Source: Bacteroidales bacterium
GTDB lineage: Bacteria; Bacteroidota; Bacteroidia; Bacteroidales; VadinHA17
Assembly: GCA_003157055.1 (NCBI GenBank)
Contig: PMIG01000194.1
Location: 1 to 15,878 of the forward strand
Direction of reading: 5' to 3'
Length of the DNA stretch: 15,878 nt
The notes beneath the pieces were generated by a model. That model saw only the letters and a list, made by a program, of their open reading frames with translations. It searched no databases and was not told the DNA's origin. The position numbers and the translations under genes were made by a program. This document shows positions 1 to 6,908 of the stretch, one piece after another (within the stretch, counting starts at the first letter, position 1; every line of letters starts with the position of its first letter).

Positions 1-129
1 TTATTTTTGCGACTCTAAATACAAGACGGTAATTAGAAATTATCCCTCAAAAGCTCCTTTGTTCAGAACCCTTTCGGAAAACCGGAATTTCTCAGCAGAC
101 AAAGTCAGTAAAAAAGGGAGAAATAATAT

Positions 130-203
130 TCCTCAGTAGCTCAGTTGGTTAGAGCAACGGACTGTTAATCCGTGGGTCGTAAGTTCGAGTCTTACCTGGG
201 GAG
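130..203 (+). tRNA. tRNA-Asn (anticodon GTT)
   Basis: A full cloverleaf can be folded. The acceptor stem pairs TCCTCAG (130-136) with CTGGGGA (196-202), with one T-G wobble, and G203 is the discriminator base. The anticodon stem pairs ACGGA (157-161) with TCCGT (169-173) around loop CTGTTAA, placing anticodon GTT at 164-166, which reads Asn codons. The T arm is GTAAG-TTCGAGT-CTTAC, and the D loop contains the expected AGTTGGTTAGA. CCA is not encoded: the bases after the discriminator are CAAAA. A terminator follows closely, so this looks like a single-gene transcript. No clear promoter was found in bases 1-129. Confidence 0.97.
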
Positions 204-210
204 CAAAATA

Positions 211-241
211 GGAGATGATTCAGTTTGTCTCCCTTTTTTTT
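211..241 (+). terminator. Intrinsic terminator of the tRNA-Asn gene
   Basis: GGAGATGA (211-218) pairs with GTTTGTCTCC-type bases at 225-232 to give an 8-bp stem (five Watson-Crick pairs at the base, then two G-T wobbles and an A-T) around a 6-base loop. A run of eight T follows at 234-241. Position directly after the tRNA fits termination of that transcript. Confidence 0.7.
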
Positions 242-243
242 CG

Positions 244-465
244 CTGCTATATTATATATATTTATTATTATCAGAATTTTCTGGATATTATTATATTGGC
301 CATTCAGATGCCCCGGAGCGGCGTTTATTCGAGCATAACAACATTGACAAAGATACCTATGCAAGAAAGCATAGACCCTAGGGAATGGTTTTTAAATATC
401 CGGTATCAGAAACCCTACCGCAGTGTGTAATTGAAAATTCTGTAAATCGATATACTATTCTCTGA
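244..465 (+). pseudogene. Decayed GIY-YIG endonuclease gene behind tRNA-Asn
   Basis: Read from 244 the frame gives LLYYIYLLLSEFSGYYYIG, then HSDAPERRLFEHNN and RKHRP. This is the core of a small GIY-YIG nuclease: the YYIY strand stands for the GIY element, YYYIG for the YIG element, and the Arg of ERRLFEH for the catalytic arginine. A TAG stop at 379-381 falls where relatives usually have Trp (HRPW). Beyond it the same frame continues with family-like MVFKYPVSET and a Glu (codon 433-435) in the place of the usual metal-binding Glu, then ends at TGA 463-465. No ATG precedes the core. The codon where relatives begin (MKYYIY-like) is CTG at 244. An open frame with a GTG inside the tRNA (172) is probably not a real start, because a terminator lies between. 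The end overlaps the convergent transporter stop by 11 bases. I judge it inactive: start lost and one nonsense codon. Confidence 0.72.
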
Positions 466-1717
466 CTACACTTCCTTTCAGAGCATAATAAAGTATAAAA
501 ACAAAAAATGGTATAGGAGCAAAAAAACCAACTGACATATTGTATTTATCAGCTATAAGACCCATAAATGGTGGAAATATTGCTCCGCCGACAATTGACA
601 TTACAATAAAAGAAGAGGCCTTTTTTGTTTTCGGTCCGAGATTTTTTATTCCCAATGCAAAAATTGTCGGGAACATAACGGACATGAAAAAGAAAACTCC
701 ATAAAGTGATATGAGAGATATCCATCCGGCACCTATACTTACAACAGGTAATAAAAGACAACACATCAACGCATATAAGGCAAGAATTCGTGTTGGTTTT
801 AAATACTTCATAATAAAACTGCCGGACATTCGGCCAATCATGAATAAGGCAAAGCCTATCGACAGAAAATAAGGGCCATGCGCTACATCAAAGTGCGGGT
901 GCTGATTTACATCAGTTACAAAATTTATAAGATAACTAAATACTCCTGTTTGAGCGGCCACATAGCAAAACTGAGCAATTACTCCTAATACAAAATGCCG
1001 CTGTTTAATAAGTGGCTTAATTTCAACATTGCCATTTGCAGAAACAAGGTCTGGTTGAAGCCCTGGTTCTTCTTCATCCTTAATTTCAGGAAGCTTAGTA
1101 AGAACAAACAAAATTGCTACTAGCAAAACGGTCCCGCCAATAACTGAATATGGCAAGATCATTGAACTGAGTTTCTCACCTTCTATGTTACTATGGTTTC
1201 CATAAATAAAGAGGCCGATCAGAGGTCCTACCACCCATGCAAGTCCGTTGAAGGATTGTGAAAAATTTATCCGCCTTTCTGCAGATTCTTTTGGTCCTAG
1301 CTTGGTAGTATATGGATTAGCTGCAGTTTCCAGGGTTGCCAGCCCGCATCCCATTATAAAAAGGCATATCAGGAAAACCCAGAATGATTCGAATGATGTT
1401 GTGGCAGCTATCAGGAAAGCTCCTGAAGCAAAAAGAGTTAATCCGAGAATAATGCCCTTCTTATAGCCGAATCGCTTCATAAAATATCCGGCCGGAAGTG
1501 CCATTCCAAAATATGCCGTATACACGGAAAACTGAATCATGCCGGATTGTGCTTTCGACATATGAAGCATATCCTGGAAATGCTTATTCAGAGTATCCAG
1601 CATGCCATGAGCAATACCCCACAGAAAGAAAAGGCTGGTTATGAGAATAAATGGGATAAGAAAACCCTGAGAAACCAGCTTCTGCCTGTTATTCTCATCA
1701 GAAATTGTATTAGTCAT
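455..1717 (-). CDS. FucP-type MFS sugar:H+ symporter
   Basis: A 420-residue inner-membrane transporter of the fucose-galactose-hexuronate:H+ symporter (FHS) branch of the major facilitator superfamily, probably importing a monosaccharide with a proton. About twelve hydrophobic segments are visible, with a cytosolic loop around residues 215-240 rich in Glu and Asp. TM1 has FFLWGIAHGMLDTLNKHF, whose Asp41 aligns with proton-linked Asp46 of E. coli FucP. The segment LETAANPYTTKLGP carries Glu130, matching FucP Glu135. Motif GYFMKRFGYKKG (about 77-88) is the MFS loop 2-3 signature. Length is normal for the family. It starts 81 bases after the SDR gene on the same strand and is probably cotranscribed, which suggests import followed by oxidation or reduction of the same sugar. 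The substrate cannot be told; fucose is only one option. No SusC/SusD pair or glycosidase is present in the window. Confidence 0.88.
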   Translation of the reverse strand: MTNTISDENNRQKLVSQGFLIPFILITSLFFLWGIAHGMLDTLNKHFQDMLHMSKAQSGMIQFSVYTAYFGMALPAGYFMKRFGYKKGIILGLTLFASGAFLIAATTSFESFWVFLICLFIMGCGLATLETAANPYTTKLGPKESAERRINFSQSFNGLAWVVGPLIGLFIYGNHSNIEGEKLSSMILPYSVIGGTVLLVAILFVLTKLPEIKDEEEPGLQPDLVSANGNVEIKPLIKQRHFVLGVIAQFCYVAAQTGVFSYLINFVTDVNQHPHFDVAHGPYFLSIGFALFMIGRMSGSFIMKYLKPTRILALYALMCCLLLPVVSIGAGWISLISLYGVFFFMSVMFPTIFALGIKNLGPKTKKASSFIVMSIVGGAIFPPFMGLIADKYNMSVGFFAPIPFFVFILYYALKGSVVRE

Positions 1718-1798
1718 AAAAGCTTGTATTTATCAATAAAAGATTGTTATGATCTATGACTTTCCAAAAACAATAACAAGTAAATAAAAAAGAGGAAA

Positions 1799-2578
1799 TT
1801 ATAATTTCTGAATATTAAGACCACCGCTTATCTCGAAAACCATTCCTGTCGAGAAATCCCAGTCGCCCCTGGCAAGTGAAGCAACAGCTTTACCTATATC
1901 CTCAGGAAAACCCCATCGCTTCTCAGGAATAAGCCCATCGCATATCTGCTTGTCGTACTTATCCTTCATTTTGACAGTCATATCTGTCTGAATAATTCCG
2001 GGCCTGACCTCGAAAACCCTGATATCTTCTTTCGACAGGCGATCGGCAAAAACAGTGGAAGCCATGCTCAAACCGGCTTTTGACAGGCAATACTCTGCCC
2101 TGTTGATACTCGATCTAACGCATGAAACAGACGTCATGAAAATAATTACTGGTTTATAGCCTGCTATCTGTTGTTTAAGCCAGATCATCTCTTTCGCAAT
2201 TTTCTGTGCGAAGAATACCGGCCCCTTAAGGTTTATATTCATAACCCTGTTATAGCTTTCTTCGGTCATATCAAGAAGGTCGTCCCGCTGGAGAGGTGCA
2301 ACACCGGCATTGTTAACCAGGAAATCTATCCGACCGTACCTGTCAAGGATATTCCTTACAACCTCAACCTGGCAACTGGTACAGGAAATGTCAAGACCAA
2401 TGGGAAAAAATTCCCGGCCTAGTTTTTCAACTGCCGAACCGAGTATTTCCATTCCTTCGCTGTCGACGGAGCGTGATATTGCTGCAATATCATAACCCTC
2501 AGATGCCAGGGAAATTGCGACTGCTCTGCCTATCCCCCTGCTGGCTCCTGTAATGACTGCTACAGGTATATTATTCAT
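1799..2578 (-). CDS. Short-chain dehydrogenase/reductase (FabG-like)
   Basis: A 259-residue classical SDR oxidoreductase of the cytosol. The Rossmann fold begins with VAVITGASRGIG (cofactor glycines at 11, 15 and 17). Arg36 after the second strand (AISRS) favours NADP(H). NNAG is at 89-92 and the catalytic Asn is in NINLKG (about 114-116). The catalytic Ser150 (MTSVS), Tyr163 and Lys167 (YCLSK) are all present, and RPGIIQTDMT is the usual strand-helix after the active site. Databases tend to name such proteins 3-oxoacyl-ACP reductase, but nothing fatty-acid related lies nearby. Pairing with a FucP-type transporter 81 bases downstream makes a sugar or polyol dehydrogenase more likely (inference). 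The ATG at 2578 is the natural start, seven codons before the glycine motif. Confidence 0.85.
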   Translation of the reverse strand: MNNIPVAVITGASRGIGRAVAISLASEGYDIAAISRSVDSEGMEILGSAVEKLGREFFPIGLDISCTSCQVEVVRNILDRYGRIDFLVNNAGVAPLQRDDLLDMTEESYNRVMNINLKGPVFFAQKIAKEMIWLKQQIAGYKPVIIFMTSVSCVRSSINRAEYCLSKAGLSMASTVFADRLSKEDIRVFEVRPGIIQTDMTVKMKDKYDKQICDGLIPEKRWGFPEDIGKAVASLARGDWDFSTGMVFEISGGLNIQKL

Positions 2579-2636
2579 CCTAGCTAATTTTCAGGTTCAA
2601 TAGAAATATGGCGATAAAGGTAATAATTTGATCATA

Positions 2637-2945
2637 TCAGTCAACACCCTTCAGAATTATCTTCCGGATAATCTTTCCATACTTTTTAGAACCAGAGATT
2701 TTGTTCAGGTATCTCTGATGCTTCAGATACTGCAGAATTTAACTGGTTGGGATTCCCGAATGCGGTTAAGGATTTCATGCATGAACCGGAATCCTGAAAC
2801 TTGATGAAGCGATATATTGATCCTGAATGTATAAAAGGTCATTGCTGAACGGAAGGCTCAAGACAAGCTTCGTTGCCGTCCCGATAATTTCATCAGCATC
2901 CTTGTATCGGAATCTTTCGTGCATCAGGGATTGGTTCGAATTTCG
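2637..2945 (-). pseudogene. Frameshifted coding remnant downstream of the glycosyltransferase
   Basis: This 385-base gap between genes is not blank. On the minus strand from 2924 a 49-codon open stretch reads MHERFRYKDADEIIGTATKL, then VLSLPFSNDLLYIQDQYI, ending at TGA 2775-2777. Shifting one base gives EILNRIRESQPVKF, and returning to the first frame at about 2735 gives LQYLKHQRYLNKISGSKKYG, then KIIRKIILKGVD and a stop at 2637-2639. With two compensating single-base shifts the three pieces join into one basic, helical C-terminal half of a protein. Amino acid make-up and codon use look coding, unlike random intergenic DNA. The phrase VLSLPFSNDL..IQDQYI faintly recalls the end of DegT/DnrJ sugar aminotransferases, which would suit the glycosyltransferase next door, but the following Lys-rich part does not fit, so I leave it unnamed. 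No start for a longer gene is visible: TAA lies upstream at 2946-2948. Confidence 0.45.
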
Positions 2946-2963
2946 TTATTATTTAATTCCGGG

Positions 2964-4130
2964 TCAGTTCTTGATGTCCTTTAACATTGACTGGTAAAGT
3001 GTCATATAATCCCGGGCAATTATATCATCCTTAAAATTATCTGAATATGCGGCTCCGACACTGATCATTTTCTCCCTCAAATCCTTATCGCTTGTCACCT
3101 TTTTGATAGCCTCCCCTATCTGCACGGGATCATGCGGATTAATATAAATGCTTCCTGGTCCGGCAGCCTCAGGAAAACAACCTCCAGCAGTCGTAATGAC
3201 AGGAGTCCTGGAAACCAGTGCCTCGAGCAAAGGGATCCCAAAGCCTTCAACGAAAGAAAGGTAAATAAAACATTCTGCCTTTCTGTAAATTACCGGCAGG
3301 TCAGAATTTGAAATGCCTTCCAGGAATATTATTTTATCAAGCCCATTGTCTGTAATATAATTGAGAACTTTTTTAAAATAAGGGTACACTTTTCGTCCCA
3401 CCACAACCAATGGAATGTCTATAGCTGCAATGTGCAGAGCTTTAATTAGGCTTAATAAATTCTTTCGTTCTTCAATCGTACCAACATAAAGAAGATACTT
3501 TTCAGGCAGGTTATACTTTGCCTGGATTTCCTTATGGTATTCTTCACTGAAAGTATTCCGGAAACATGGATTACAACCCTGGTAAATCACAGTAATTTTA
3601 TCAGGCCCGACACCGAGGTAAGCGATCAGATCATCCCTGGTCTGTTTGCTGATAGCCACAATCCGGTCCGACACTTTGCACGCGTGAATTATTTTATGTG
3701 CATAGATTTTTCTATCAAACCACTTATATAGCTCCGGGAATCTTATAAAAATAAGATCATGAACAGTTACTATTGATTTTACGCCTGTTTTCTCAATGCC
3801 GAGCGGCAATTCATGACTTAATCCGTGAAATATATCAATTTTATATCGCTTTACGTCTTTCGTCATAAACATCCTTCTCCAGAGAGAATTAAATAATCTG
3901 AAGATAAGCTTGTCTGGCTCAACAACGTTGAACTGTTCGTCGTTATCCAGGATAAACCTGTTTTTTGTCTTTGGGGTGAAGAGATAATAGTGGATGCCGG
4001 GAAACTTTTTTACAAGAGCATTTAAAAGATTCCTGCTGTAATTGCCTAATCCGCTTGAATTAAAAAAGGCCCTTTTCGCATCAAATCCAATCGAAAAGGA
4101 ATCTTGTTTGTTTCTGTTGTCAATTATCAT
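2964..4130 (-). CDS. Family 4 glycosyltransferase (GT-B fold)
   Basis: A 388-residue enzyme that transfers a sugar from a nucleotide-activated donor to a glycan or lipid acceptor, probably at the cytosolic face of the inner membrane during surface polysaccharide synthesis. The N-terminal acceptor domain has the SSGLGNYSRNLL loop (25-36), FHGLSHELP (101-109) and TVHDLIFIRFPELY (122-135). AISKQTRDDL (159-168) ends that domain. The donor domain starts with YLLYVGTIEERKNLLSLIKAL (212-232, reading across) and carries the GT4 EX7E signature EGFGIPLLE (Glu295, Glu303), followed by TPVITTAGGCFPEAAG. It resembles the WbaZ or mannosyltransferase-like group, but donor and acceptor cannot be fixed. The start overlaps the rhomboid stop as ATGA (4127-4130), so the two are translationally coupled. 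Confidence 0.9.
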   Translation of the reverse strand: MIIDNRNKQDSFSIGFDAKRAFFNSSGLGNYSRNLLNALVKKFPGIHYYLFTPKTKNRFILDNDEQFNVVEPDKLIFRLFNSLWRRMFMTKDVKRYKIDIFHGLSHELPLGIEKTGVKSIVTVHDLIFIRFPELYKWFDRKIYAHKIIHACKVSDRIVAISKQTRDDLIAYLGVGPDKITVIYQGCNPCFRNTFSEEYHKEIQAKYNLPEKYLLYVGTIEERKNLLSLIKALHIAAIDIPLVVVGRKVYPYFKKVLNYITDNGLDKIIFLEGISNSDLPVIYRKAECFIYLSFVEGFGIPLLEALVSRTPVITTAGGCFPEAAGPGSIYINPHDPVQIGEAIKKVTSDKDLREKMISVGAAYSDNFKDDIIARDYMTLYQSMLKDIKN

Positions 4131-4873
4131 AAACTGTGATATTTCAGGAATCCCGGCACTTTTAAGAATTCTAAGGTAGGCATTTTGGCATTATCAGTAT
4201 TTTCACCATCCCCATTTCCCAACTCCTCATTTCCGCTCTCTTCATCTTCTTCCTCAGGCCATTCAATGATCGGCGATTGAGGACCCTCTTTCCTGTACCA
4301 TACTGCAAGAATGATACCCGATGCGAACCCGAGCATATGAGATTCCCATGAGACATTCTGATAAACACCGGGGAAAATACCCCATACCATTTCACCATAT
4401 ATAAAAACTATTAGCAGAGATAATGCAACCAGCCTGTAATAGCGCCGAATGATACCGCTGAAAAATAGGAATGAGGCAAGCCCGTAAACCAGTCCGCTTG
4501 CCCCGATGTGCCACGCTTCCCTTCCACCCAGCCATACCAGCAATCCTGTAAGAATCCAGGTCCAGGATAATACTTTAAGGGCTATTTCCGAATAAAAAAA
4601 GAAAAGGGTTATAGAAAGCATATAAAGCGGCAGTGTATTATTCAGCAGATGCCGGAAGTTTTCATGAATGAACGGCGAAAGAATAATTCCTGGTATACCC
4701 TTTATTTCAAGAGGATATATTCCCAGACTTGAAAGATCGAGCTCAAAGATTGTTCCAGTGATTCTCACAATCCACATGAAGAGGATAATGACGGATGGAA
4801 TAATAATACTCAGCAGAAGTTTTTTTCTGTAGAATGCAGCTTCGAATTTAATTTCTGAAGAAGAATCATTCAT
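4127..4873 (-). CDS. Rhomboid-family intramembrane serine protease
   Basis: A 248-residue polytopic inner-membrane protease that would cut transmembrane segments of substrate proteins. Six hydrophobic segments span about residues 19-215. The conserved HENFRHLLNN (70-79) is the loop 1 / TM2 region. The nucleophile is Ser126 in IGASGLVYG, and the catalytic partner is His179 in SWESHMLGFASG, so both members of the Ser-His dyad are present. After TM6 there is a cytosolic tail (about 200-240) strongly enriched in Glu, Asp, Gly and Asn, which is unusual and probably disordered. It sits between a Gfo/Idh/MocA enzyme 91 bases upstream and the glycosyltransferase, with which it overlaps by four bases. 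Three ATGs occur at the 5' end within 10 bases; the one at 4873 is used here. Substrate unknown. Confidence 0.9.
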   Translation of the reverse strand: MNDSSSEIKFEAAFYRKKLLLSIIIPSVIILFMWIVRITGTIFELDLSSLGIYPLEIKGIPGIILSPFIHENFRHLLNNTLPLYMLSITLFFFYSEIALKVLSWTWILTGLLVWLGGREAWHIGASGLVYGLASFLFFSGIIRRYYRLVALSLLIVFIYGEMVWGIFPGVYQNVSWESHMLGFASGIILAVWYRKEGPQSPIIEWPEEEDEESGNEELGNGDGENTDNAKMPTLEFLKVPGFLKYHSL

Positions 4874-4964
4874 TCATTGATCAGTTAATCATGTCCAATC
4901 CTCTTTAGCGGATCTTGGATGCCCAACATTCCAAGTGTCGGAATTTAGGCACAATCGTGTGGTC

Positions 4965-5948
4965 TTAATCTATATCCGGGAAGATTATTCCTGCTTCTTC
5001 ACGTATTCTGTCAAGTGTTTTTATGAGATTGACGCTAAAGGAAATCGGGACGACCTGGCTCTGAGTTCTATTATCGTCGAGACACTTCATTACCTCTTCT
5101 GCTTCCCAATGATAGCCCATTGCGGGTGGTGAATACATGAATTCCTGTTTTTCATGGCCATGGAGCTCAAGTAAAACACGCTGGTTCATGTCGCGGCCGC
5201 GTGATACTGTCATATTTCCTTTTTCACATATAATCTGGCAGCCGATACCGATACTTGTTTTAAATGAGCTATACAATGTAGCCATACGTCCATCTTTATA
5301 CCTGAAAATCACCGAGACAGATTCTTCAGAGCCTGTAGGAGAAGAAGCTGCCGAAGCTTTTACATCATCAGGCACTCCCATGAAGGTAAGTGCGTCAATT
5401 ACAGGGTATATTCCAATATCAAGAAGCGAGCTACCACCAAGTGAAAGGTTGAATTTCCGATCAAGAGGATCATAAGGTGCTATAAAAGTAAAATAGCCAT
5501 GAAGGTGGTATATTTTCCCCAGTACTCCCGACTTGATTATCTCCGATGCTTTTTTATAAAATGGCTGGAAAGGAGGCCACAGAGCCTCCATAAGAAAGAG
5601 ATTTCGCTTTTTTGCATCCGTGATCATCTGGCTGACTTCGCTGCAGTTCATTGCAAAAGCTTTCTCACATATTACATTTTTTCCGTTTTTCAGGCATAAT
5701 AAAGTATGTTCACGATGATATGAATGCGGTGAGGCAACATAGATCACATCGACATCCGGATCAGCTGCAAGCTCTTCATAGGTGCCATAATATTTTTTAC
5801 ATCCAAATTCTTCAGCAAATACTTTAGCACGCTGAATATCGCGTGAGCCTACAGCATATATTTCTGCATTCTCAAGAAGTTGTATCCCCCTGCTGAATTT
5901 AAAAGCCATTTTCCCCGGGGCAAGAATACCCCATTTGTATTTTTTCAT
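4965..5948 (-). CDS. Gfo/Idh/MocA-family NAD(P)-dependent oxidoreductase
   Basis: A 327-residue cytosolic dehydrogenase, likely acting on a sugar, inositol or diol. The N-terminal Rossmann domain begins WGILAPGKMAFKFSRG (6-21), where the usual GxGxxA is altered to a Pro-containing APGKMA. AVGSRDIQRAKVFAEEFG (32-49) and VDVIYVASPHSYHREH (66-81) follow. The family EKP motif is EKA here (CEKAFAMN, 94-101), as in the dihydrodiol dehydrogenase-like subgroup. GGSSLLDIGIYPVIDAL (171-187) is the C-terminal substrate-domain signature. Length is normal. It is the first gene of the leftward unit that includes the rhomboid protease and GT4 enzyme, although the 91-base gap leaves cotranscription open. Substrate cannot be deduced. 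Confidence 0.88.
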   Translation of the reverse strand: MKKYKWGILAPGKMAFKFSRGIQLLENAEIYAVGSRDIQRAKVFAEEFGCKKYYGTYEELAADPDVDVIYVASPHSYHREHTLLCLKNGKNVICEKAFAMNCSEVSQMITDAKKRNLFLMEALWPPFQPFYKKASEIIKSGVLGKIYHLHGYFTFIAPYDPLDRKFNLSLGGSSLLDIGIYPVIDALTFMGVPDDVKASAASSPTGSEESVSVIFRYKDGRMATLYSSFKTSIGIGCQIICEKGNMTVSRGRDMNQRVLLELHGHEKQEFMYSPPAMGYHWEAEEVMKCLDDNRTQSQVVPISFSVNLIKTLDRIREEAGIIFPDID

Positions 5949-5998
5949 ACACGAAATATTAATCTATAAATATATAAAATTGCCACGAATATGGCTTA

Positions 5999-6037
5999 AT
6001 ATTAATAACCCCCGGAGCAACCGGGGGTTATTAATAT
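5999..6037. repeat. 17-bp perfect stem-loop flanked by 8-bp direct repeats
   Basis: The left arm 5999-6015 and right arm 6021-6037 are perfectly complementary over 17 bp, with a GC-rich top (CCCCCGG / CCGGGGG) and an AT-rich base, around loop AGCAA. The same 8 bases ATATGGCT stand on both sides (5989-5996 and 6036-6043), the right copy overlapping the stem by two bases. It resembles a strong terminator stem, but it lies between two divergent genes where neither transcript ends, and there is no T-run outside the stem. Alternatives are the 3' end of an unseen small RNA, a leftover terminator from a deleted gene, or a small palindromic insertion with a target duplication. Confidence 0.6.
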
Positions 6038-6178
6038 ATGGCTCTTTCAGAGCCGTCGCAAGTAAAACTTATAATAATTTTATTGCTCTATCTACTAAAG
6101 TAATATTATTTAAAAAATACATCTTACTCATTTTCTTTTAGTTACAATTTATTTTTATAAATATTTATATTTTCTTAC

Positions 6179-6197
6179 TACTATGTATTGCATAGTA
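6179..6197. promoter_or_regulatory. Putative PadR operator (19-bp inverted repeat)
   Basis: TACTATG-TATTG-CATAGTA is a perfect 7-bp inverted repeat with a 5-base spacer. Past one mismatch (6178/6198), two further pairs (6176-6177 with 6199-6200) extend the symmetry. Its spacer contains the TTG (6188-6190) that serves as -33 element of the downstream promoter, so a bound dimer would block RNA polymerase. The operon it controls encodes a PadR-family repressor as second gene, and such regulators commonly repress their own operon through a dyad of this size. Assignment to PadR is inference from position and symmetry. Confidence 0.55.
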
Positions 6198-6219
6198 TTA
6201 TAATATCTATATATCTTTG
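6188..6219 (+). promoter_or_regulatory. Bacteroidetes-type sigma-A promoter of the pspC-padR operon
   Basis: TTG at 6188-6190 and TATCTTTG at 6212-6219 match the Bacteroidetes housekeeping promoter pattern (TTG or TTTG at -33, TAnnTTTG at -7), with a 21-base spacer. Transcription would begin near 6225, leaving a leader of roughly 40 bases before the ATG at 6267. It overlaps the 19-bp inverted repeat. Confidence 0.65.
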
Positions 6220-6266
6220 CATTACCATGTTATTTATTTTTTACAGTAGTATAAATTTTAAAGATC

Positions 6267-6857
6267 ATGAAAATTACATTGAGTGTTAATATTGGAGGTT
6301 ATTCATTCAACATCGATGAAGATGCCTATAGTGAGCTGAAGAGGTACCTGAAAAACCTGCAGCTTCACTTTGCAGGAGAAGAGAGTTCAGCTGAAATACT
6401 ATCCGACATAGAATCAAGGATTGCAGAGCTTTTCCGTACAAAACTTACTTCATACAAGCAGGTGATAACAATTGATGATGTAAATAACGTGATATCGGTA
6501 CTTGGCACTCCTGAAGATATTTCTGACAATGAAAGGACTTCTGCCAAAGATAAATTTTCATCACCCGGGTATCACAGGATGTACCGTGACACTGATCACC
6601 GGATAATCGGCGGAGTATGTTCCGGGATCGGGGCCTACTGGAATGTGGATCCCTGGATTATAAGGTTGATTTTTGTTGTGGTTACCATGCTCGGGGGACT
6701 TGGGCTGCTGGTCTACCTTATTTTGTATATCGTTCTGCCAGAAGCCAGGACAACTGCCCAGAAAATAGAGATGAAAGGAGAACCGGTCAACATTCAAAAT
6801 ATAAAGGATTCGGTAAAAAAGGAATTCGATACTGTCAGAAAAAACATGAATCTGTAA
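6267..6857 (+). CDS. Short PspC-domain membrane protein
   Basis: A 196-residue inner-membrane protein. Residues 1-90 form the cytosolic N-terminal domain typical of Bacteroidetes PspC proteins: VNIGGYSFNIDEDAY, the helix SELKRYLKNL, then EILSDIESRIAELF and DDVNNVISVLGTPED. The PspC domain (about 105-160) has RIIGGVCSGIGAYWNVDPW, RLIFVVVTMLGGLGLLVYLI and YIVLPEA, giving a reentrant or single hydrophobic hairpin. A short charged tail follows. In enterobacteria PspC acts in the phage-shock response at the inner membrane; here only a general membrane-stress role can be proposed. It is a shorter paralogue of the 516-residue protein two genes downstream, lacking that protein's extra membrane segments and C-terminal domain. 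The ending is a clean stop after a soluble tail, so it does not look truncated. It is the first gene after the operator and promoter. Confidence 0.88.
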   Translation: MKITLSVNIGGYSFNIDEDAYSELKRYLKNLQLHFAGEESSAEILSDIESRIAELFRTKLTSYKQVITIDDVNNVISVLGTPEDISDNERTSAKDKFSSPGYHRMYRDTDHRIIGGVCSGIGAYWNVDPWIIRLIFVVVTMLGGLGLLVYLILYIVLPEARTTAQKIEMKGEPVNIQNIKDSVKKEFDTVRKNMNL

Positions 6858-6908
6858 GAGGCAAACCAGGAAGGCTGATTACGAGTCTGAAACTTAAAAC
6901 TTACTATT

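Larger units (their letters stand above)
5949..6266. other. AT-rich divergent intergenic region
   Basis: These 318 bases separate the leftward Gfo/Idh/MocA gene from the rightward PspC operon. They hold, left to right: about 40 AT-rich bases before the leftward start, a 17-bp perfect stem-loop (5999-6037), a second short hairpin (GGCTCT-TTC-AGAGCC, 6040-6054), about 120 AT-rich bases with no credible gene, a 19-bp inverted repeat (6179-6197) and a Bacteroidetes-type promoter (6188-6219). I could not find a convincing promoter for the leftward gene. Confidence 0.8.

Noticed and set aside
1..129. Possible promoter or gene end at the left edge.
   Set aside because: No open frame, hairpin or promoter match of useful quality was found before the tRNA.
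172..381. A GTG-started open frame running from inside the tRNA-Asn into the GIY-YIG core.
   Set aside because: A terminator with eight T lies between the tRNA and the core, and the first part merely translates the tRNA 3' half. The GIY-YIG part is real but degenerate, so it is listed as a pseudogene from 244 instead.
4874..4964. The 91-base gap between the rhomboid and Gfo/Idh/MocA genes as a regulatory site.
   Set aside because: No convincing terminator, promoter or repeat was seen; a few short partial repeats are at chance level.
5137..5475. A 112-codon frame on the plus strand opposite the Gfo/Idh/MocA gene.
   Set aside because: It is the reverse-strand shadow of a well-supported enzyme gene and shows no recognisable domain.
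6038..6103. A 21-codon frame starting ATGGCTCTTTCAGAG after the palindrome.
   Set aside because: It overlaps two hairpins, has no ribosome-binding signal, and its AT-driven hydrophobic make-up is what chance would give here.
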